Assembly: GCF_963853665.1 (NCBI RefSeq)
Contig: NZ_OY970459.1
Location: 5,146,001 to 5,210,000 of the forward strand
Source of the DNA: Mycobacterium decipiens
GTDB lineage: Bacteria > Actinomycetota > Actinomycetes > Mycobacteriales > Mycobacteriaceae
Direction of reading: 5' to 3'
Length of the DNA: 64,000 nucleotides
How positions within the stretch are numbered: position 1 is the stretch's first letter; each line of letters begins with the position of its first letter. The position numbers were made by a program, and so were the translations under genes. Under the pieces are notes generated by a model that was not told the origin of the DNA, made no database searches, and saw only the letters and a list, made by a program, of their open reading frames with translations. This document shows, one piece after another, positions 42,200 to 53,600 of this stretch.

Positions 42200-43606
42200 T
42201 CACAGATTTGCAAAGGTGCGACTGGGACTACCGTCGGCGGCGCGGACATACATGGATTTCATCGCGGCGAGGTAATTGGTAACGGATTCGCGCGCGATCG
42301 GGTTGTCCGGAAATAACACCGTCACCGTGGTCTCGTGCTGATACCGATTGACCCACATCGAGACTTGATGAGAAACCCTGCCTTCGTCGTAGATCCGGAA
42401 GTTCAGCTCGGAGTTGGCGACCGTGGAAAGGGGCGCAATGCTGGCATCCAGGAAGGACATCACGAAGTTGCCTGGCCGGGGCCTCGTCAGGCCCATCTCG
42501 GGGCTGGCCAATTCCAATACGCGATCAAACGGTACGGTCGCCAAATCCTTGCCCGAATCGAAGGAAGTCTGCGCGGCACGGGCAGCGCTATCGAAAAGTC
42601 CGGCGGTGACCGGCACGGTAATCGGTACCACCCCGGTGAACCAGCCCGTCGTCCGAAGTTCTGTTGGCGTCCTACGCGTATCGGTTGTTGTTAGTACGTG
42701 AAATGCTGCACAGCTGGTCAACTCGCGTTCAGCGAGGGCGGCGCAGGCCAGCACGCCACCGCTGAAACGGGCCCCGGCGGCGACACAGGCGGCTTCGAAT
42801 CGCTCGGCCTGCTGCTCGTCCATCATCGTTTCGGTGAGCAGCTTTCCGGCATAGGGTACCGATAGATCGCCGAGCGGCAGCGGGAAGGACGGCAGGGTTC
42901 CGTCGTTGTTCGCAGCGAAGTCGATCCACCCGCGCACCCGAGGGGAGTCCAACGTCAAGGCGGCTGTGTCCGCGTGCTGGCGGGCACAGTAGTCGTCGTA
43001 CCGGCCCGCCGCCGGCAGCTCGATAGGCGGGTCCCCGCCCATCAATGCGGAGTACATCATATGGATCTCGAGGAAAAGAACACCCACAATCATCGGATCG
43101 ACACAAAGATGGGCAATGCTCGCATAAAAGGTGAAGTGGTCGTCGCTCTGAATGATCCCGAACACAAAGCAGTCCCACTGCAGCGGCTGCGGCGTTGCAA
43201 TATGGTCTCGCAACTCCGCTGGCGTCATGTTCCGATGCTCAACCCCGACGAGCTCGATATCGGCAGCGTCGGCGATTGTATGCCGAACTATGCGATCGGC
43301 ATCGTTGAACTCAAACCAACTGTGGTAGGTGTCGTGGCGGCGAAGGTGCGCGTTGATCGCATAGTTCATGGCACGGACATCGCACCGGCCGGGTAGATCC
43401 CAGGTGAAGATCATCAGGCGCGACATATCCAGACCTCGCGCGACGTGATCGCGATAACGCCGAAGATGTTGAGCTTGTTGATAGCTGGGCGGCACCTCGC
43501 ATATCGGTGCTTGCCGGGCTTTCGCGGTCGATGTGGGTGACGCGTGCCAACAGACAATCGAACCTGGGTCCGGCGTCCAGTCGTGGAGCGTTGTAATGCC
43601 AAACAC
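42200..43606 (-). CDS. papA2: Acyltransferase PapA2 (first acylation of sulfolipid-1)
   Basis: Transfers a palmitoyl/stearoyl group from CoA to the 2' position of trehalose-2-sulfate, giving the mono-acyl precursor of sulfolipid-1. 468 residues, the Mtb length. Condensation-domain fold with the active-site HX3D motif in SIAHLCVDPMIVG, preceded by [16 protein letters not shown] and the structural SFPLPLGDLSVPYAG, later WFTGVVPITVP. The GTG start at 43606 has AGGAGG 5 bases upstream. It is divergent from sap across 205 bases, which should hold both promoters. A close relative of papA1 in this window (shared SYxQAxxxRxxxxxxARGLD N-terminus). Confidence 0.95.
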   Translation of the reverse strand: MFGITTLHDWTPDPGSIVCWHASPTSTAKARQAPICEVPPSYQQAQHLRRYRDHVARGLDMSRLMIFTWDLPGRCDVRAMNYAINAHLRRHDTYHSWFEFNDADRIVRHTIADAADIELVGVEHRNMTPAELRDHIATPQPLQWDCFVFGIIQSDDHFTFYASIAHLCVDPMIVGVLFLEIHMMYSALMGGDPPIELPAAGRYDDYCARQHADTAALTLDSPRVRGWIDFAANNDGTLPSFPLPLGDLSVPYAGKLLTETMMDEQQAERFEAACVAAGARFSGGVLACAALAERELTSCAAFHVLTTTDTRRTPTELRTTGWFTGVVPITVPVTAGLFDSAARAAQTSFDSGKDLATVPFDRVLELASPEMGLTRPRPGNFVMSFLDASIAPLSTVANSELNFRIYDEGRVSHQVSMWVNRYQHETTVTVLFPDNPIARESVTNYLAAMKSMYVRAADGSPSRTFANL

Positions 43607-43811
43607 TCATTCCTCCTCAGGCCGAGCCCTTGCACCGCCGACGCCGGCGCAACCGGCCCCGCTAGTGCACGCAAGTAAGCTACGACTAGACGAGGTGACA
43701 CTCAAACCGGCGGCGCATTTTCCCCGACGAGCACCCGACGAGGTGCCGGTAGGTCTGGCGGGTCAAAGCGCACCAGACGAAAGTTGTCGGGGCGGAGTAC
43801 GGTTCGTCACC

Positions 43812-44528
43812 ATGTGGTCCACCGTGCTGGTATTGGCGCTCTCGGTGATGTGCGAGCCGATACGGATCGGTTTGGTGGTTCTCATGCTCAACAGGCGCCG
43901 CCCGCTGCTCCAACTGCTCACATTCTTGTGCGGTGGTTACACGATGGGTGGTGGCGTGGGCCTGGTCACGCTTATGGTCCTCAAGGCCACTCCGTTGGCC
44001 GGACACTTCAGTGTGCCCAAGGTACAGATTACGACCGGGCTGATTGCCCTGCTTATCGCGCTTGTGCTTGCCACCGACGTGGTAGGCAAGCGCGTCCGGC
44101 GGGCTCCGGCCGACGCCCGGGTGAAAGACGACCGTGGCGTGGTCCTGCTGGAGCCGGTACCGTCACGTGGCGCGCACAAGCTGGCCCTACGGGCACGTCG
44201 CTTTCTGCAGGGCGATTCGCTGTATGTCGCCGGGGTGAGCGGCGCGGGAGCCGCGCTGCCTTCGGCCAACTACATGGGCGCGCTGGCCGCCATCCTTGCC
44301 TCCGGCGCCGCGCCGGCGACACAGGCGCTGGCTGTTCTTACGTTCAACGTCGTGGCCTTCACCATCGCGGAGGTCCCCCTCGTCAGTTATCTGGCAGCAC
44401 CGCAGAAAACCCGGGCGTTCATGGCCGGACTGCAATCGTGGCTCCGGTCGCGTAGCCGCCACAACGTCGCGTTGTTGGTCGCCGTGGGCGGTTGCTTCAT
44501 GCTCGCGCTCGGCCTAAGCAACGTCTAG
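43812..44528 (+). CDS. sap: Sulfolipid-1-addressing protein Sap
   Basis: Integral membrane protein needed for efficient surface delivery of sulfolipid-1 alongside MmpL8; family of the mycobacterial Gap lipid-export proteins. 238 residues from ATG 43812 (237 in Mtb). Six hydrophobic helices: MWSTVLVLALSVMCEP, LLQLLTFLCGGYTMGGGVGL, ITTGLIALLIALVLA, then a basic loop (GKRVRRAPAD), LPSANYMGALAAILASGA, TFNVVAFTIAEVPLVSYL, and NVALLVAVGGCFMLALGL. No enzymatic motif. In-frame codons upstream to 43533 overlap papA2 and its promoter and are not used. Confidence 0.92.
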   Translation: MWSTVLVLALSVMCEPIRIGLVVLMLNRRRPLLQLLTFLCGGYTMGGGVGLVTLMVLKATPLAGHFSVPKVQITTGLIALLIALVLATDVVGKRVRRAPADARVKDDRGVVLLEPVPSRGAHKLALRARRFLQGDSLYVAGVSGAGAALPSANYMGALAAILASGAAPATQALAVLTFNVVAFTIAEVPLVSYLAAPQKTRAFMAGLQSWLRSRSRHNVALLVAVGGCFMLALGLSNV

Positions 44529-44660
44529 GCGGCCGCAATGGCGTTCACATGAAACGTTCAGGCGGCTCCGACGCATTCCAACGCTAAGGTCGGTACCGTT
44601 CCTTCATCGCGACTGACCCATGGTGCGAAAGATGGTCGGCCAGCCTACTTCGAGGGAGTC

Positions 44661-45803
44661 ATGAGCAAGCTATTCGTAGCGGCCATCGCGGTAGGAACGT
44701 TCATTTCAACGGTAGTTTGGGGTAGTGGTGTCGCCGCGGCCGATACCGACGCCGCGGGCGAGATTGGCGCCAACCCGAACCGAGCGTTGATCGTTGCCGG
44801 CACCTCGCGTCCAGTTCCATGGCTAGCCAAGTTGCTCTACCACTGGGATGCGGCATCGACGGGTTTGATCGGTGCAAATTACTACGACAGCGCCGACGCT
44901 ACCCGGCAGTTCATTTCCTACCCAGGGACGGTATGGCCGATCACCGGCTTGAATTCGCCAACGGTTGGCCAATCTGTAGGTGAAGGGGCCAATAATCTCG
45001 ACGCGATGATCCGCAAGAACCCTGGCCCGATGACTGTGGTCGGACTGTCACAGGGATCGCAGGTCATGGAGGAAGAGCAGGTGCACCTAGCCAACGATCC
45101 GAACGCGCCACCGCCCGACCAGCTTTCCTTCATCAAGGTGAGTTCCCCGCAGAATCTGCTTGAGCGATTGTTCAAGCCCGGTACGCACCTCCCCTTCGTC
45201 AACTACACCGTGCTACCTCAGGTAGACAGCCAATACGACACGGTCCAGGTCATAGCCCAATACGACATCTATGGCGACCCGCCGGCCCGGCCCGGGAATC
45301 TGCTCGCCGATGTCAACTCGGTGTTGGGTCGTGATCATTCTCTGGTCGCCTTCTCCGACCCGAGCGAAGTACCGCCCCAGAACGTCACCGTGACGACCAA
45401 CAGCAAGGGCGCCACCGTGACGACCTACCTTGTCCCAGCCGCCGAACTGCCGCTGGTAGCACAGCTCCGCCAATTGGGCGTACCCGCCCCGGTGGCGGAT
45501 CAAATGGAACAGGTGATGCGGCCCATGATCGATCGGGCTTACCAGCCCGAGCCATCACCGGGGATAAACCCTCGTGATGTTGTCCAAGGCATTCGCGCTA
45601 TCCCCGCCATCGTCCCGGCAATCAGCATTCCTATCGAAGGCGCCACCCTCGGGGCCGGCGCCGCCACCACCGCCGCCACTGCCACCGCCACCGCCGCCGT
45701 AGCAGCGGCGGCTACCCGCGCCCTCTCCGGGCCAAGGGTTGGCGTGGGCGCCAAAGGCCCGTTGTCACTGGTCAGAGGTCTGCTGCCCAAGGGGAAGAAA
45801 TAG
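44661..45803 (+). CDS. chp1: Sulfolipid acyltransferase Chp1 (PE-PPE/cutinase-like domain)
   Basis: Performs the last two acyl transfers that convert diacyl trehalose sulfate to tetra-acyl sulfolipid-1. 380 residues (404 in Mtb), ATG 44661 with GAGGGAG before it. N-terminal hydrophobic signal/anchor (VAAIAVGTFISTVVWGSGVAAA), then the PE-PPE serine-hydrolase domain from LIVAGTSRPVPW to about residue 270. The nucleophile is in VVGLSQGSQVMEEE. A short Ala/Thr-rich tail (about 330-350) ends LPKGKK. Mtb Chp1 acts on the membrane with its active site outside, and the signal segment fits this. It converges with mmpL8. Confidence 0.92.
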   Translation: MSKLFVAAIAVGTFISTVVWGSGVAAADTDAAGEIGANPNRALIVAGTSRPVPWLAKLLYHWDAASTGLIGANYYDSADATRQFISYPGTVWPITGLNSPTVGQSVGEGANNLDAMIRKNPGPMTVVGLSQGSQVMEEEQVHLANDPNAPPPDQLSFIKVSSPQNLLERLFKPGTHLPFVNYTVLPQVDSQYDTVQVIAQYDIYGDPPARPGNLLADVNSVLGRDHSLVAFSDPSEVPPQNVTVTTNSKGATVTTYLVPAAELPLVAQLRQLGVPAPVADQMEQVMRPMIDRAYQPEPSPGINPRDVVQGIRAIPAIVPAISIPIEGATLGAGAATTAATATATAAVAAAATRALSGPRVGVGAKGPLSLVRGLLPKGKK

Positions 45804-45850
45804 CCTCCGGTCAGCCGACGACAGTCCGGTGCCAACGAGCTGTCAGCGAG

Positions 45851-48800
45851 CTAGAGCCTCAGCCCGTCGTGTAGCGAGAAGCCGATCAGGTCGTCTGGCG
45901 GCGATTCCCCCGCTTGCTCCTCGGGTTCCTCGGGCAACAACGGCTTACGTTTGATCCGACGCGCGCTGCCGCGGTCGCGTCCAAACGGCCACCAGGTTGA
46001 CGGCCACCAACCTGACGGCAACCACCAGTTTGCCCGTCCGACCAGCACAGCAATGGCGGGCACGGTAACGGTGCGCACCAAGAAGGTATCCAGCAAGAGC
46101 CCCGTGCCAAGAACGAACGCGCCTTGAACGACGCTACCCAGGCTGGCGAACACCAGACCGTACATCGAGGCGGCCATGATCACGCCAGCCGCCGTGATCA
46201 CGCCGCCGGTTGAGGCCACGGTGCGGATGACTCCGGAACGCACCCCCAGGGCGGCCTCGTCCCGCAGCCTGGAAATGAGCAACATATTGTAGTCGGCGCC
46301 CACCGCGACCAATATGACGAAGGTCAATCCCGGAATACTCCAGTGCATTTCCTGACCGAGCAGGAATTGAAAAACGATGACGCCGATACCGAGTGCCGAC
46401 ATGTACGACACGATCACCGAGCCGATCAGATATAGGGGTGCGACAATCGCTCGGAGCAAGGCGATCAATATTAGCAACACAATGCACACGGTCATGACAA
46501 TGATCAATCGCAAATCATGATCGGAGTAGTCACGCGTGCCCTTGAGAACAACGGGCAATCCGACGACAGATACCTCAGCATCGGCCAGTGCGGTATTGGG
46601 TTGCGCCCCTCGAGCGGCCGCCGTGATCTTGTCAATTTGGTCCATTGCGGCGGTGCTGAACGGATTCAGGTCAGTTTGTATCAAGTACCGTATCGAGTGG
46701 CCGTCCGGCGAAACGAAGGCGGAGGCAACCTTTTTGAGTTGGTCTACATTCAGCCCGCTCAACAGATCCTGGTATTCCGCCGGCACCGCCTCCGGTTTGC
46801 CGCCCTCACCGGTGGCATACGACAGCAATTCCGGGGGGATATAGAACCCCGCCATCGCCGGTGTCGTCGCGGTGTCCTTCATTGTCAGAAGGAACGCCGA
46901 GGCTTCGCCCAACCCGAAGCCCATCTTTTTGATCTGGTCGACCAACAGCTGCACACCGTCGGCCAGTTGTCGGCTCCCGTCGGCGAGATCATTGACCCCC
47001 TTGTTGACAAAGTTGATCTTGGCCCGCATCCCACCGGGGCCGCCCACCCCCAGGGAGCCCATCGCCCTGATGACGGTGGCGAGCGCCCGACGCAATCCGG
47101 ACACGGTTGCCGCCAGCGTCTGCACGGCGCGCGTCGCCTGCAGCTGTCGAGCCAGCTCGGATATCTTTCCGAGCGTTCCGTCGTCGCGAGCCATAACCAG
47201 ACGCTGCAGTTCGGTGCGCGCACCGACGCAGGCCGGATCGGCACTGCACATCGGGCTGCTATCCAATGCCCCCAGCACTGGGCTCGCCCACTCGGTGTTG
47301 TTTGCCACAAAGTTTGCGTTCGCCCCGATGGTGTCACCGAGTGCGCGCATGCTGCCGATCAGCTTCTCCGCGCCTTCGAGCTCGCCGAGCACCCTATTCC
47401 CGCCAAATAGGTCCTGCAGATAGGCGAGCGCGTCGACCAGGCCGCCGGCCGTGGATATGGCATGGTTAACCTGGGTCCGTACCTCGCCGAGTTTGCTCGC
47501 CATCAGGTTGGCGCCGCCGGCCAGCTTGTCGATGTCACCGGTGTGCTCAGCGATCTGCTTGGAGCCCTCATCCAGCTTGCTACCGACTTCGCCTGCCTGC
47601 CACGAAGTCTTGGCCTGCTCCAGCGAATGCCCGGTGGGTCGGGTAATCCCCCTGACCGTCGCCACGCCCGGCACCTGGCTGACCCGCTGTGCCATTTGCT
47701 CCAGGTCGGCGAGAGCCTTCGGCGTGCGCAGATCTTTTGATGAGTGAATGAACAGGTATTCAGGAATGATGAGGTTGGACGGGAAGTGCTTGTCCAGTGC
47801 GGCATACCCGATCGAGCTCTCGACGGAGCCGGGAAGGGTCTTGCGATCGTCGTAGTTGTAATGGGCCAGTCCCGCGCAGCCAGCCAGAATACTGAGCACC
47901 ATCGCGCTGGCGAGCAGATGGGCCTTGGGCCGGCGCACGATGTGTACCCCCGAACGCCGCCAAAACCGGCGGGTGAGGTCGCGCCGCGGTGCGATCCAAC
48001 CACGGCGCCCGGCGAGCACGATCAGGGCCGGTAGCAATGTCACCGCTGCGAAGAAGACCACGGCTACCGAAATTCCCAGCATCGGACCAACTGTTTTGAG
48101 AATTCCCAGTTGGGTAAACATCATCGCGAGAAAGGTGATTGCCACGGTGGCCGCGGACGCGGCGATCACCTTGCCGATGGATGTCAGCGCCTTCGTGACC
48201 GCTTGATCCGAATCCACGCCCTGCCGCAAATAGTCGTGATATCGACTGATCAGAAATACCGCGTAATCCGTTCCGGCGCCCACCATCATCCCGCTCATAA
48301 AAATGATGCTCTGGTTGGCGATGCCCAGGCCGGCTAGACCGGCCATTGCAACGAGACGCTGCGCAACCACCACGGACATGCCGATTGTTATCAACGGCAG
48401 CATCATGGTGATCGGATTTCGATAGATGATCAGCAAAATGGCCAACAACAGGATCGTGATCGCAAGCTCGATCCGGCTCCTGTCCCGCTGCCCGGTGAGG
48501 TTCAGATCGGCGACGGTGGCGGCGGGCCCGGTCAGGTTGGCCGTCAACGTCGTGGCCGCGACCTGGTGTTCGACGATGTCCGCGACCCGCGCGTACGCCT
48601 GTTTCGACTGAGTCGAGCCCAGCTCGCCGGGCAGGCCGATCGGCAGGATCCAGGCCTGGTTGTCCTTGCTGGTCATGAGTTCGCGCAGCGGCGGTGTCGT
48701 GACGAAGTCCTGTAGCATCACGACGTCTCGAGTATCCCGGCGAAGCGCGTCTACCAGCCTTTTGTAGGTGCCTTCGTCGGCCGCACTCAGCCCTTTGGCA

Positions 48801-49066
48801 TCGCTCAGCACCACCACCGCGATGCTCTGCAACCCGGCTTCGTGAAATGCCGCGGTCATCTGCCGGGTCGACACCAACACCGAGGCATTGGGCGGCAGGA
48901 TGGCCACTGGATGCCGCGCTGAGATCTCTTCCAGGGTCGGCACGGTCAGCGCGAGCACGCCCGCGAACGCGACCCAGCAGCCGATTACCACCCATGGCCT
49001 TCGGACAATAAGCCGCCCTAACCGCGGAAAGACACCCCCACCACCCGCGTGACTAAGCTTCTCCAT
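45851..49066 (-). CDS. mmpL8: Sulfolipid transporter MmpL8
   Basis: RND-family transporter that exports the diacyl sulfolipid precursor SL-1278 for final acylation and surface display. 1071 residues (1089 in Mtb; the N-terminal cytoplasmic tail is shorter). About 12 transmembrane segments in two halves, each with the MmpL motif: [19 protein letters not shown] in the first half and [17 protein letters not shown] in the second. A large periplasmic domain lies between, with the coiled [19 protein letters not shown] stretch. The C-terminus is basic then acidic (LLPEEPEEQ). ATG 49066 overlaps the papA1 end by 14 bases, with GGTGG upstream. Co-transcribed with pks2 and papA1. Confidence 0.96.
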   Translation of the reverse strand: MEKLSHAGGGGVFPRLGRLIVRRPWVVIGCWVAFAGVLALTVPTLEEISARHPVAILPPNASVLVSTRQMTAAFHEAGLQSIAVVVLSDAKGLSAADEGTYKRLVDALRRDTRDVVMLQDFVTTPPLRELMTSKDNQAWILPIGLPGELGSTQSKQAYARVADIVEHQVAATTLTANLTGPAATVADLNLTGQRDRSRIELAITILLLAILLIIYRNPITMMLPLITIGMSVVVAQRLVAMAGLAGLGIANQSIIFMSGMMVGAGTDYAVFLISRYHDYLRQGVDSDQAVTKALTSIGKVIAASAATVAITFLAMMFTQLGILKTVGPMLGISVAVVFFAAVTLLPALIVLAGRRGWIAPRRDLTRRFWRRSGVHIVRRPKAHLLASAMVLSILAGCAGLAHYNYDDRKTLPGSVESSIGYAALDKHFPSNLIIPEYLFIHSSKDLRTPKALADLEQMAQRVSQVPGVATVRGITRPTGHSLEQAKTSWQAGEVGSKLDEGSKQIAEHTGDIDKLAGGANLMASKLGEVRTQVNHAISTAGGLVDALAYLQDLFGGNRVLGELEGAEKLIGSMRALGDTIGANANFVANNTEWASPVLGALDSSPMCSADPACVGARTELQRLVMARDDGTLGKISELARQLQATRAVQTLAATVSGLRRALATVIRAMGSLGVGGPGGMRAKINFVNKGVNDLADGSRQLADGVQLLVDQIKKMGFGLGEASAFLLTMKDTATTPAMAGFYIPPELLSYATGEGGKPEAVPAEYQDLLSGLNVDQLKKVASAFVSPDGHSIRYLIQTDLNPFSTAAMDQIDKITAAARGAQPNTALADAEVSVVGLPVVLKGTRDYSDHDLRLIIVMTVCIVLLILIALLRAIVAPLYLIGSVIVSYMSALGIGVIVFQFLLGQEMHWSIPGLTFVILVAVGADYNMLLISRLRDEAALGVRSGVIRTVASTGGVITAAGVIMAASMYGLVFASLGSVVQGAFVLGTGLLLDTFLVRTVTVPAIAVLVGRANWWLPSGWWPSTWWPFGRDRGSARRIKRKPLLPEEPEEQAGESPPDDLIGFSLHDGLRL

Positions 49067-50588
49067 CCACCGTCACATTCGCGACCCCTAGATTGCCGAT
49101 ATCCACAAAATCACCCACACCGCAAAACCGCCGCGCCAATCTTGGAAGATCATTTCGCCCGCTCGCGGAAAGCCCAGTGATGTCGCGTGCACGCTCCGCC
49201 GCACCGCCATTGGCAATGCGGACACATACCGATCTAATTGTCTGCAGATATGCGGTAATGGATTCGCGAGCGACCGGATTGTTCGGGAATAGAACACTCG
49301 CCGCGGTTTCGTCGAAGCGACCGACCATAGTACTCAGTGGATATGTAATCCTCCCGTCGCTGTAGGTGCCTACATTCAGGCCGTCGAACAGTTTTGTCAC
49401 CATCGAGAGCGGACCCACCTGTGCGTCGAAGAAGTTCACCAACGAAAAGAGCGGTTGCGGCCCGCGCAGCGAAGGCGACAATTCCACGACGCGTTCGAAC
49501 GGCACTTTCGCGAGTTCCGCGCCCGAATCGAAGGACGTCTGCGCGATTCGCGCAATTTCGTTGAAGGATAATCCAGCGACAGGAACAGTTATCGGGAGCT
49601 GGCCGGTGAACCAACCCTGCGTCATGAGGTCAGCCGGAGTTCGGATATCTTTGGGAGTAATTCCAGAATAGGTATCGGCACCGGTCAGCTCGTGTACCGC
49701 GATGGCAATGCAGGCGAACATGCCACCAATGAAACGGGCGTCCGCCGCGACGCAGGCGGATTCGAATCGCTGCGTTTGCTGCTCGTCCATCAGCATCATG
49801 CTTAGTAGGTCGCCGTCACAGCGCACAGACGGATCGCCCAGCGGCAGCGGGAATTCCGGGAAAGTTCCGTTATGGAGCTCGGCGAAGTCGATCCACGCGC
49901 GTACCTCCGGGGAATCGACAGTCAAGGCCGATGTGTAATCGCGCTGCCTGACGCAGAAGTCTTCATAGCTGCCAGCCTCCGCCAGCCCGATGGGCGGGTC
50001 GCCCATTATCAGCGCGGTGTACATCGACTGGAACTCCATGAGTCCCACCCCCACGAACTGACCGTCCGCATGCAGGTGATCGACGCTGGCATAGAACGTG
50101 AAGCGGTCCTCCCGCTGGACAACCCCGAAGCTGAAGCAATCCCACTGCAGCGAATCCGGTGTCGCCACGATCTGCTGTCGCAGCTCCGCGCCCGTCCTCT
50201 CGCCATGCTCGGTCGGGACAAATTCGATGTCGGCCGGATTGGCGATGGTGTGCCGAACGATGTGGTCAGTATCCCGAAACTCGAACCAGCTGCGGTATGT
50301 GTCGTGCCGACGAAGGTGGGCATTGATGACGTAGGTCATGGCGCGGATATCGCAGCGACCGAACGCCTCAACGGACGCAATGAGCAGCCGTGAGTGATCG
50401 AGCCCTCGGGCGGCCTGCTCGGAAAAACTCCGAATCTGTCTGGCCTGTACATAACTGGGCGGCACAGCACTCACCGGCGCCGCAACGGCTTTCGCACGCG
50501 AAGCGGGTGTTGGGTGCCACGAAACCAACGTTCCCGGCGCCGGGTCCCAGTCGTTGACGGTTGATAGCTCCACCGGTCCTATTCGCAC
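49053..50588 (-). CDS. papA1: Acyltransferase PapA1 (phthioceranyl transfer to sulfolipid)
   Basis: Moves the multimethyl-branched (hydroxy)phthioceranoyl chain made by Pks2 onto the mono-acyl trehalose sulfate, giving SL-1278. 511 residues, the Mtb length, GTG 50588 with AGGAG 7 bases upstream. Condensation-domain fold: [16 protein letters not shown], the active-site HX3D in [28 protein letters not shown], and a C-terminal extension beyond PapA2 ([15 protein letters not shown]). It lies between pks2 and mmpL8 on the same strand with short spacings. Confidence 0.95.
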   Translation of the reverse strand: MRIGPVELSTVNDWDPAPGTLVSWHPTPASRAKAVAAPVSAVPPSYVQARQIRSFSEQAARGLDHSRLLIASVEAFGRCDIRAMTYVINAHLRRHDTYRSWFEFRDTDHIVRHTIANPADIEFVPTEHGERTGAELRQQIVATPDSLQWDCFSFGVVQREDRFTFYASVDHLHADGQFVGVGLMEFQSMYTALIMGDPPIGLAEAGSYEDFCVRQRDYTSALTVDSPEVRAWIDFAELHNGTFPEFPLPLGDPSVRCDGDLLSMMLMDEQQTQRFESACVAADARFIGGMFACIAIAVHELTGADTYSGITPKDIRTPADLMTQGWFTGQLPITVPVAGLSFNEIARIAQTSFDSGAELAKVPFERVVELSPSLRGPQPLFSLVNFFDAQVGPLSMVTKLFDGLNVGTYSDGRITYPLSTMVGRFDETAASVLFPNNPVARESITAYLQTIRSVCVRIANGGAAERARDITGLSASGRNDLPRLARRFCGVGDFVDIGNLGVANVTVDGEA

Positions 50589-50617
50589 TAATTGCTCCTA
50601 GTTCAGGATTCCTACCG

Positions 50618-53600
50618 TCACGACGGCACAGCAGCAGGAGCGCCTTCGGGCGCCAACTGTTCATACAAGTGATCCGCCAAACCCCGCACCGTGGCGCTGA
50701 TGTTCTTGGGCGCCAAGCGTATTCCGGTCTCGGTCTCGATCCTGGTGCGCAGTTCCAACGCGCCCAGCGAGTCAAGGCCGTACTCGGGCAGCGGACGGTC
50801 CGGGTCGACGGTACGACGCAGAATCAAGCCGACTTGCTCGGAGACCAGCTGTCGAAGCCGCGCCGGCCACTCGTCCAGCGCCAGCTCGTTGAGCTCGACA
50901 AGGAATTTGCTTGTGCCCGAGTGGGTGTTGCTGGATTGGAACACTTCGAAAAACCGGCTTCGCTCCGCGAAGGCGACCAACCAGGGTGCCCCGATGACCG
51001 GGGCATAGCCGGTGTAGGCGCGGTTATGGCGCAACAGCGCCTCGAGCGCGTAGGCGCCCTCGTCGGGAGTGATGGCCGTATAGTTGCTTTCCTCCAATGC
51101 CGAAGCCCGCGCAGGCGATGCCGACCACCAGCCCAACTGGCCGATATCCGACCAGGCTCCCCACGCGATCGCGGTAGCGGGCAGGCCCTGCGCCTGCCGC
51201 CAATGTGCGAAGGCATCCAGCCAGCTATTGGCCGCGGAGTAGGCGCTCTGTCCCGGCGAGCCCGTGAGCGCCGCCGCCGAAGAGAACAGGCAGAACCAGT
51301 CGAGCGGCTGTCCGCCCGTTGCTTCATGCAAGTTCCAGGCACCGTAAACCTTTGGCGCCCAGTCGCTCTCCAGCAACTCATCGGTGATGTTGGCCAGAGT
51401 GGCGTCCTCCACCACCGCGGCCGCGTGCAGCACGCCGCGCACCGGAAGCCCGGTGGCCGTAGCGGTTGCCACCAACCGCTCCGCGGTACCCTCTTGCGCG
51501 ATGTCACCGCACTCCACCACGACGTCGGAGCCCATCGCCCTGATGACCTCGATGGTTTCCTGCACTTTCTGCGACGGCTGGTTGCGGGAATTCAGCACGA
51601 TCCGGCCGCAGCCGGCCGCGGCGATCTTCTCGGCCAAAAACAGCCCCAGCCCACCCAGGCCACCGGTGATGATGTACGAGCCGTCGGGGCGGAACACCTG
51701 AGCTTGCTCAGGGGGCAGGATTACGCTGCTCTTCCCAGCCTGCGGGATGTCGAGGACGAGTTTTCCGGTGTGTTCGGCGTTGCTCATCACCCGAATGGCG
51801 GTGGCCGCTTCGGTAAGGGGGTAGTGGGTGCTCTGCGGCATCGGTAGCTCGCCGTCGGCGGTCAAGCGATATACCGTGCCGAGCAGATCTTGCAGCTCCT
51901 CTGGGTGTGTTGCGGAGAGCAACCCCAGGTCTACGGCATAAAACGACAGGTTGCGCCGGAAGGGAAAGAGCCCCAGCTTGGTGTCGCCGTAGATGTCGCG
52001 CTTGCCAATCTCGACGAACCGTCCCCGGAAGGCGAGCAGTTTCAGCCCGGCAAGTTGCGCCGCGCCGGTCACCGAATTGAGCACGATGTCCACGCCATAG
52101 CCGTTGGTATCACGCTGGATTTGCTCGGCGAACTCGATGCTGCGCGAGTCATAGACATGCTCAATACCCATGTCGCGCAACAGCTCTCGCCGCTGCGGGG
52201 TGCCCGCGGTTGCGAAGATCTCGGCTCCCGCGGCCCGGGCAATCGCGATCGCCGCTTGTCCGACCCCGCCGGTTCCGGAGTGAATGAGCACCTTGTCACC
52301 GGCCCTGATCCGGGCAAGCTCATGCAGCCCGTACCAGGCGGTGGCGTGCGCGGTGGTCACCGCAGCCGCCTGCGCGTCACTGAGGCCCGGTGGCAGCGTC
52401 GCGGCCAGCCGAGCGTCACACGTGACGAATGTGCCCCAGCATCCGTTGGGCGACATGCCACCAACGTGGTCCCCCACCTGGTGACCGGTGACGCCTGGTC
52501 CGACCGCGGTCACCAGGCCAGCGAAATCCGTGCCCGGCCGAGGTAGGTGGCCCTCGAAGCTGGGGTAGCGCCCGTAAGCGATGAGTACATCGGCGAAGTT
52601 GATGCTGGACGCGCTGATCGCAACCTCGATCTGTCCCGGTCCAGGCGCAACCCGGTCGAACGCGGCGATCTCTATCGACTGCATGTCACCGGGGGTACGG
52701 ATCTGCAGGCGCATGCCGTTGCGCTCATGGTCCACCACGACGGTGCGCCGCTCCTCGGGACGCAGCGGGGTGGGACACAAGCGCGCCGCGTACCACTCGT
52801 TGTTGCGCCAAGCGGTCTCGTCTTCTTCCGACCCGGCCAGCAACTGGTGTGCCAGCTGCTCGACGCCGGTCTGCTCATCCAGGTCGACCTGGGTGGTGCG
52901 CAGGTGCGGGTGCTCGGCTCCGATCGTCCGCAACAGACCACGTAGCCCGCCTTGCTCAAGATTTACGCAGTCGCCGGCCAGCACCCGCTGGGCGCCCCTC
53001 GTGACGACGTACATGCGGGGCACCTCAGTCGCGAGGTCAGAGAGCTCGCGAGCGATACGCACCACATGCCGAACGTATCCACCACCACGAACGGCCCAAC
53101 CCTGCTGCGGGGTGTCGGTATTTGGCCCGGTGAGCACGACGATGCCACTGAACTCGCCGCTACCGACCTGATCGCGCAATTGGTCGGCGGCGGCCAGATG
53201 GTCGGCGTCCAGCGGCCAGCGCACGGCCGTGCACGTCGCGTCGTGCTCCGAAAACGCGTCCGTCAGCCGGGCAGCGGTCACATCAGCGTCGGTGCAGGCG
53301 CTGACCAGCAGCCACTTTCCGCCGCCGGCGGGATCCACCTCGGGCAGCTGACGCTGGTGCCATTCGATGGTGAGCAACCGCTCATTGAGCACCCGATTGT
53401 CCTTATCGCGCTCGGATACTCCGGTGCCGATTCGCAATCCGTGCACGGCCAGCAGAACCGTGCCGTGCTCATCCAGCACATCGACGTCGGCCTCCACACC
53501 GGCCACATCGGCTTTGGTCACCCGCGTGTAGCAGTAGTGAGCGGTACGCAGAGACGCATAGGCACGAACTCGGCGCACCCCCAATGGCACCAATAGACCG

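Noticed and set aside
44542..44560. CGTTCA direct repeat (44542 and 44555) before chp1
   Set aside because: Only 6 bases, 13-base spacing and no other support; expected by chance in a window this size.
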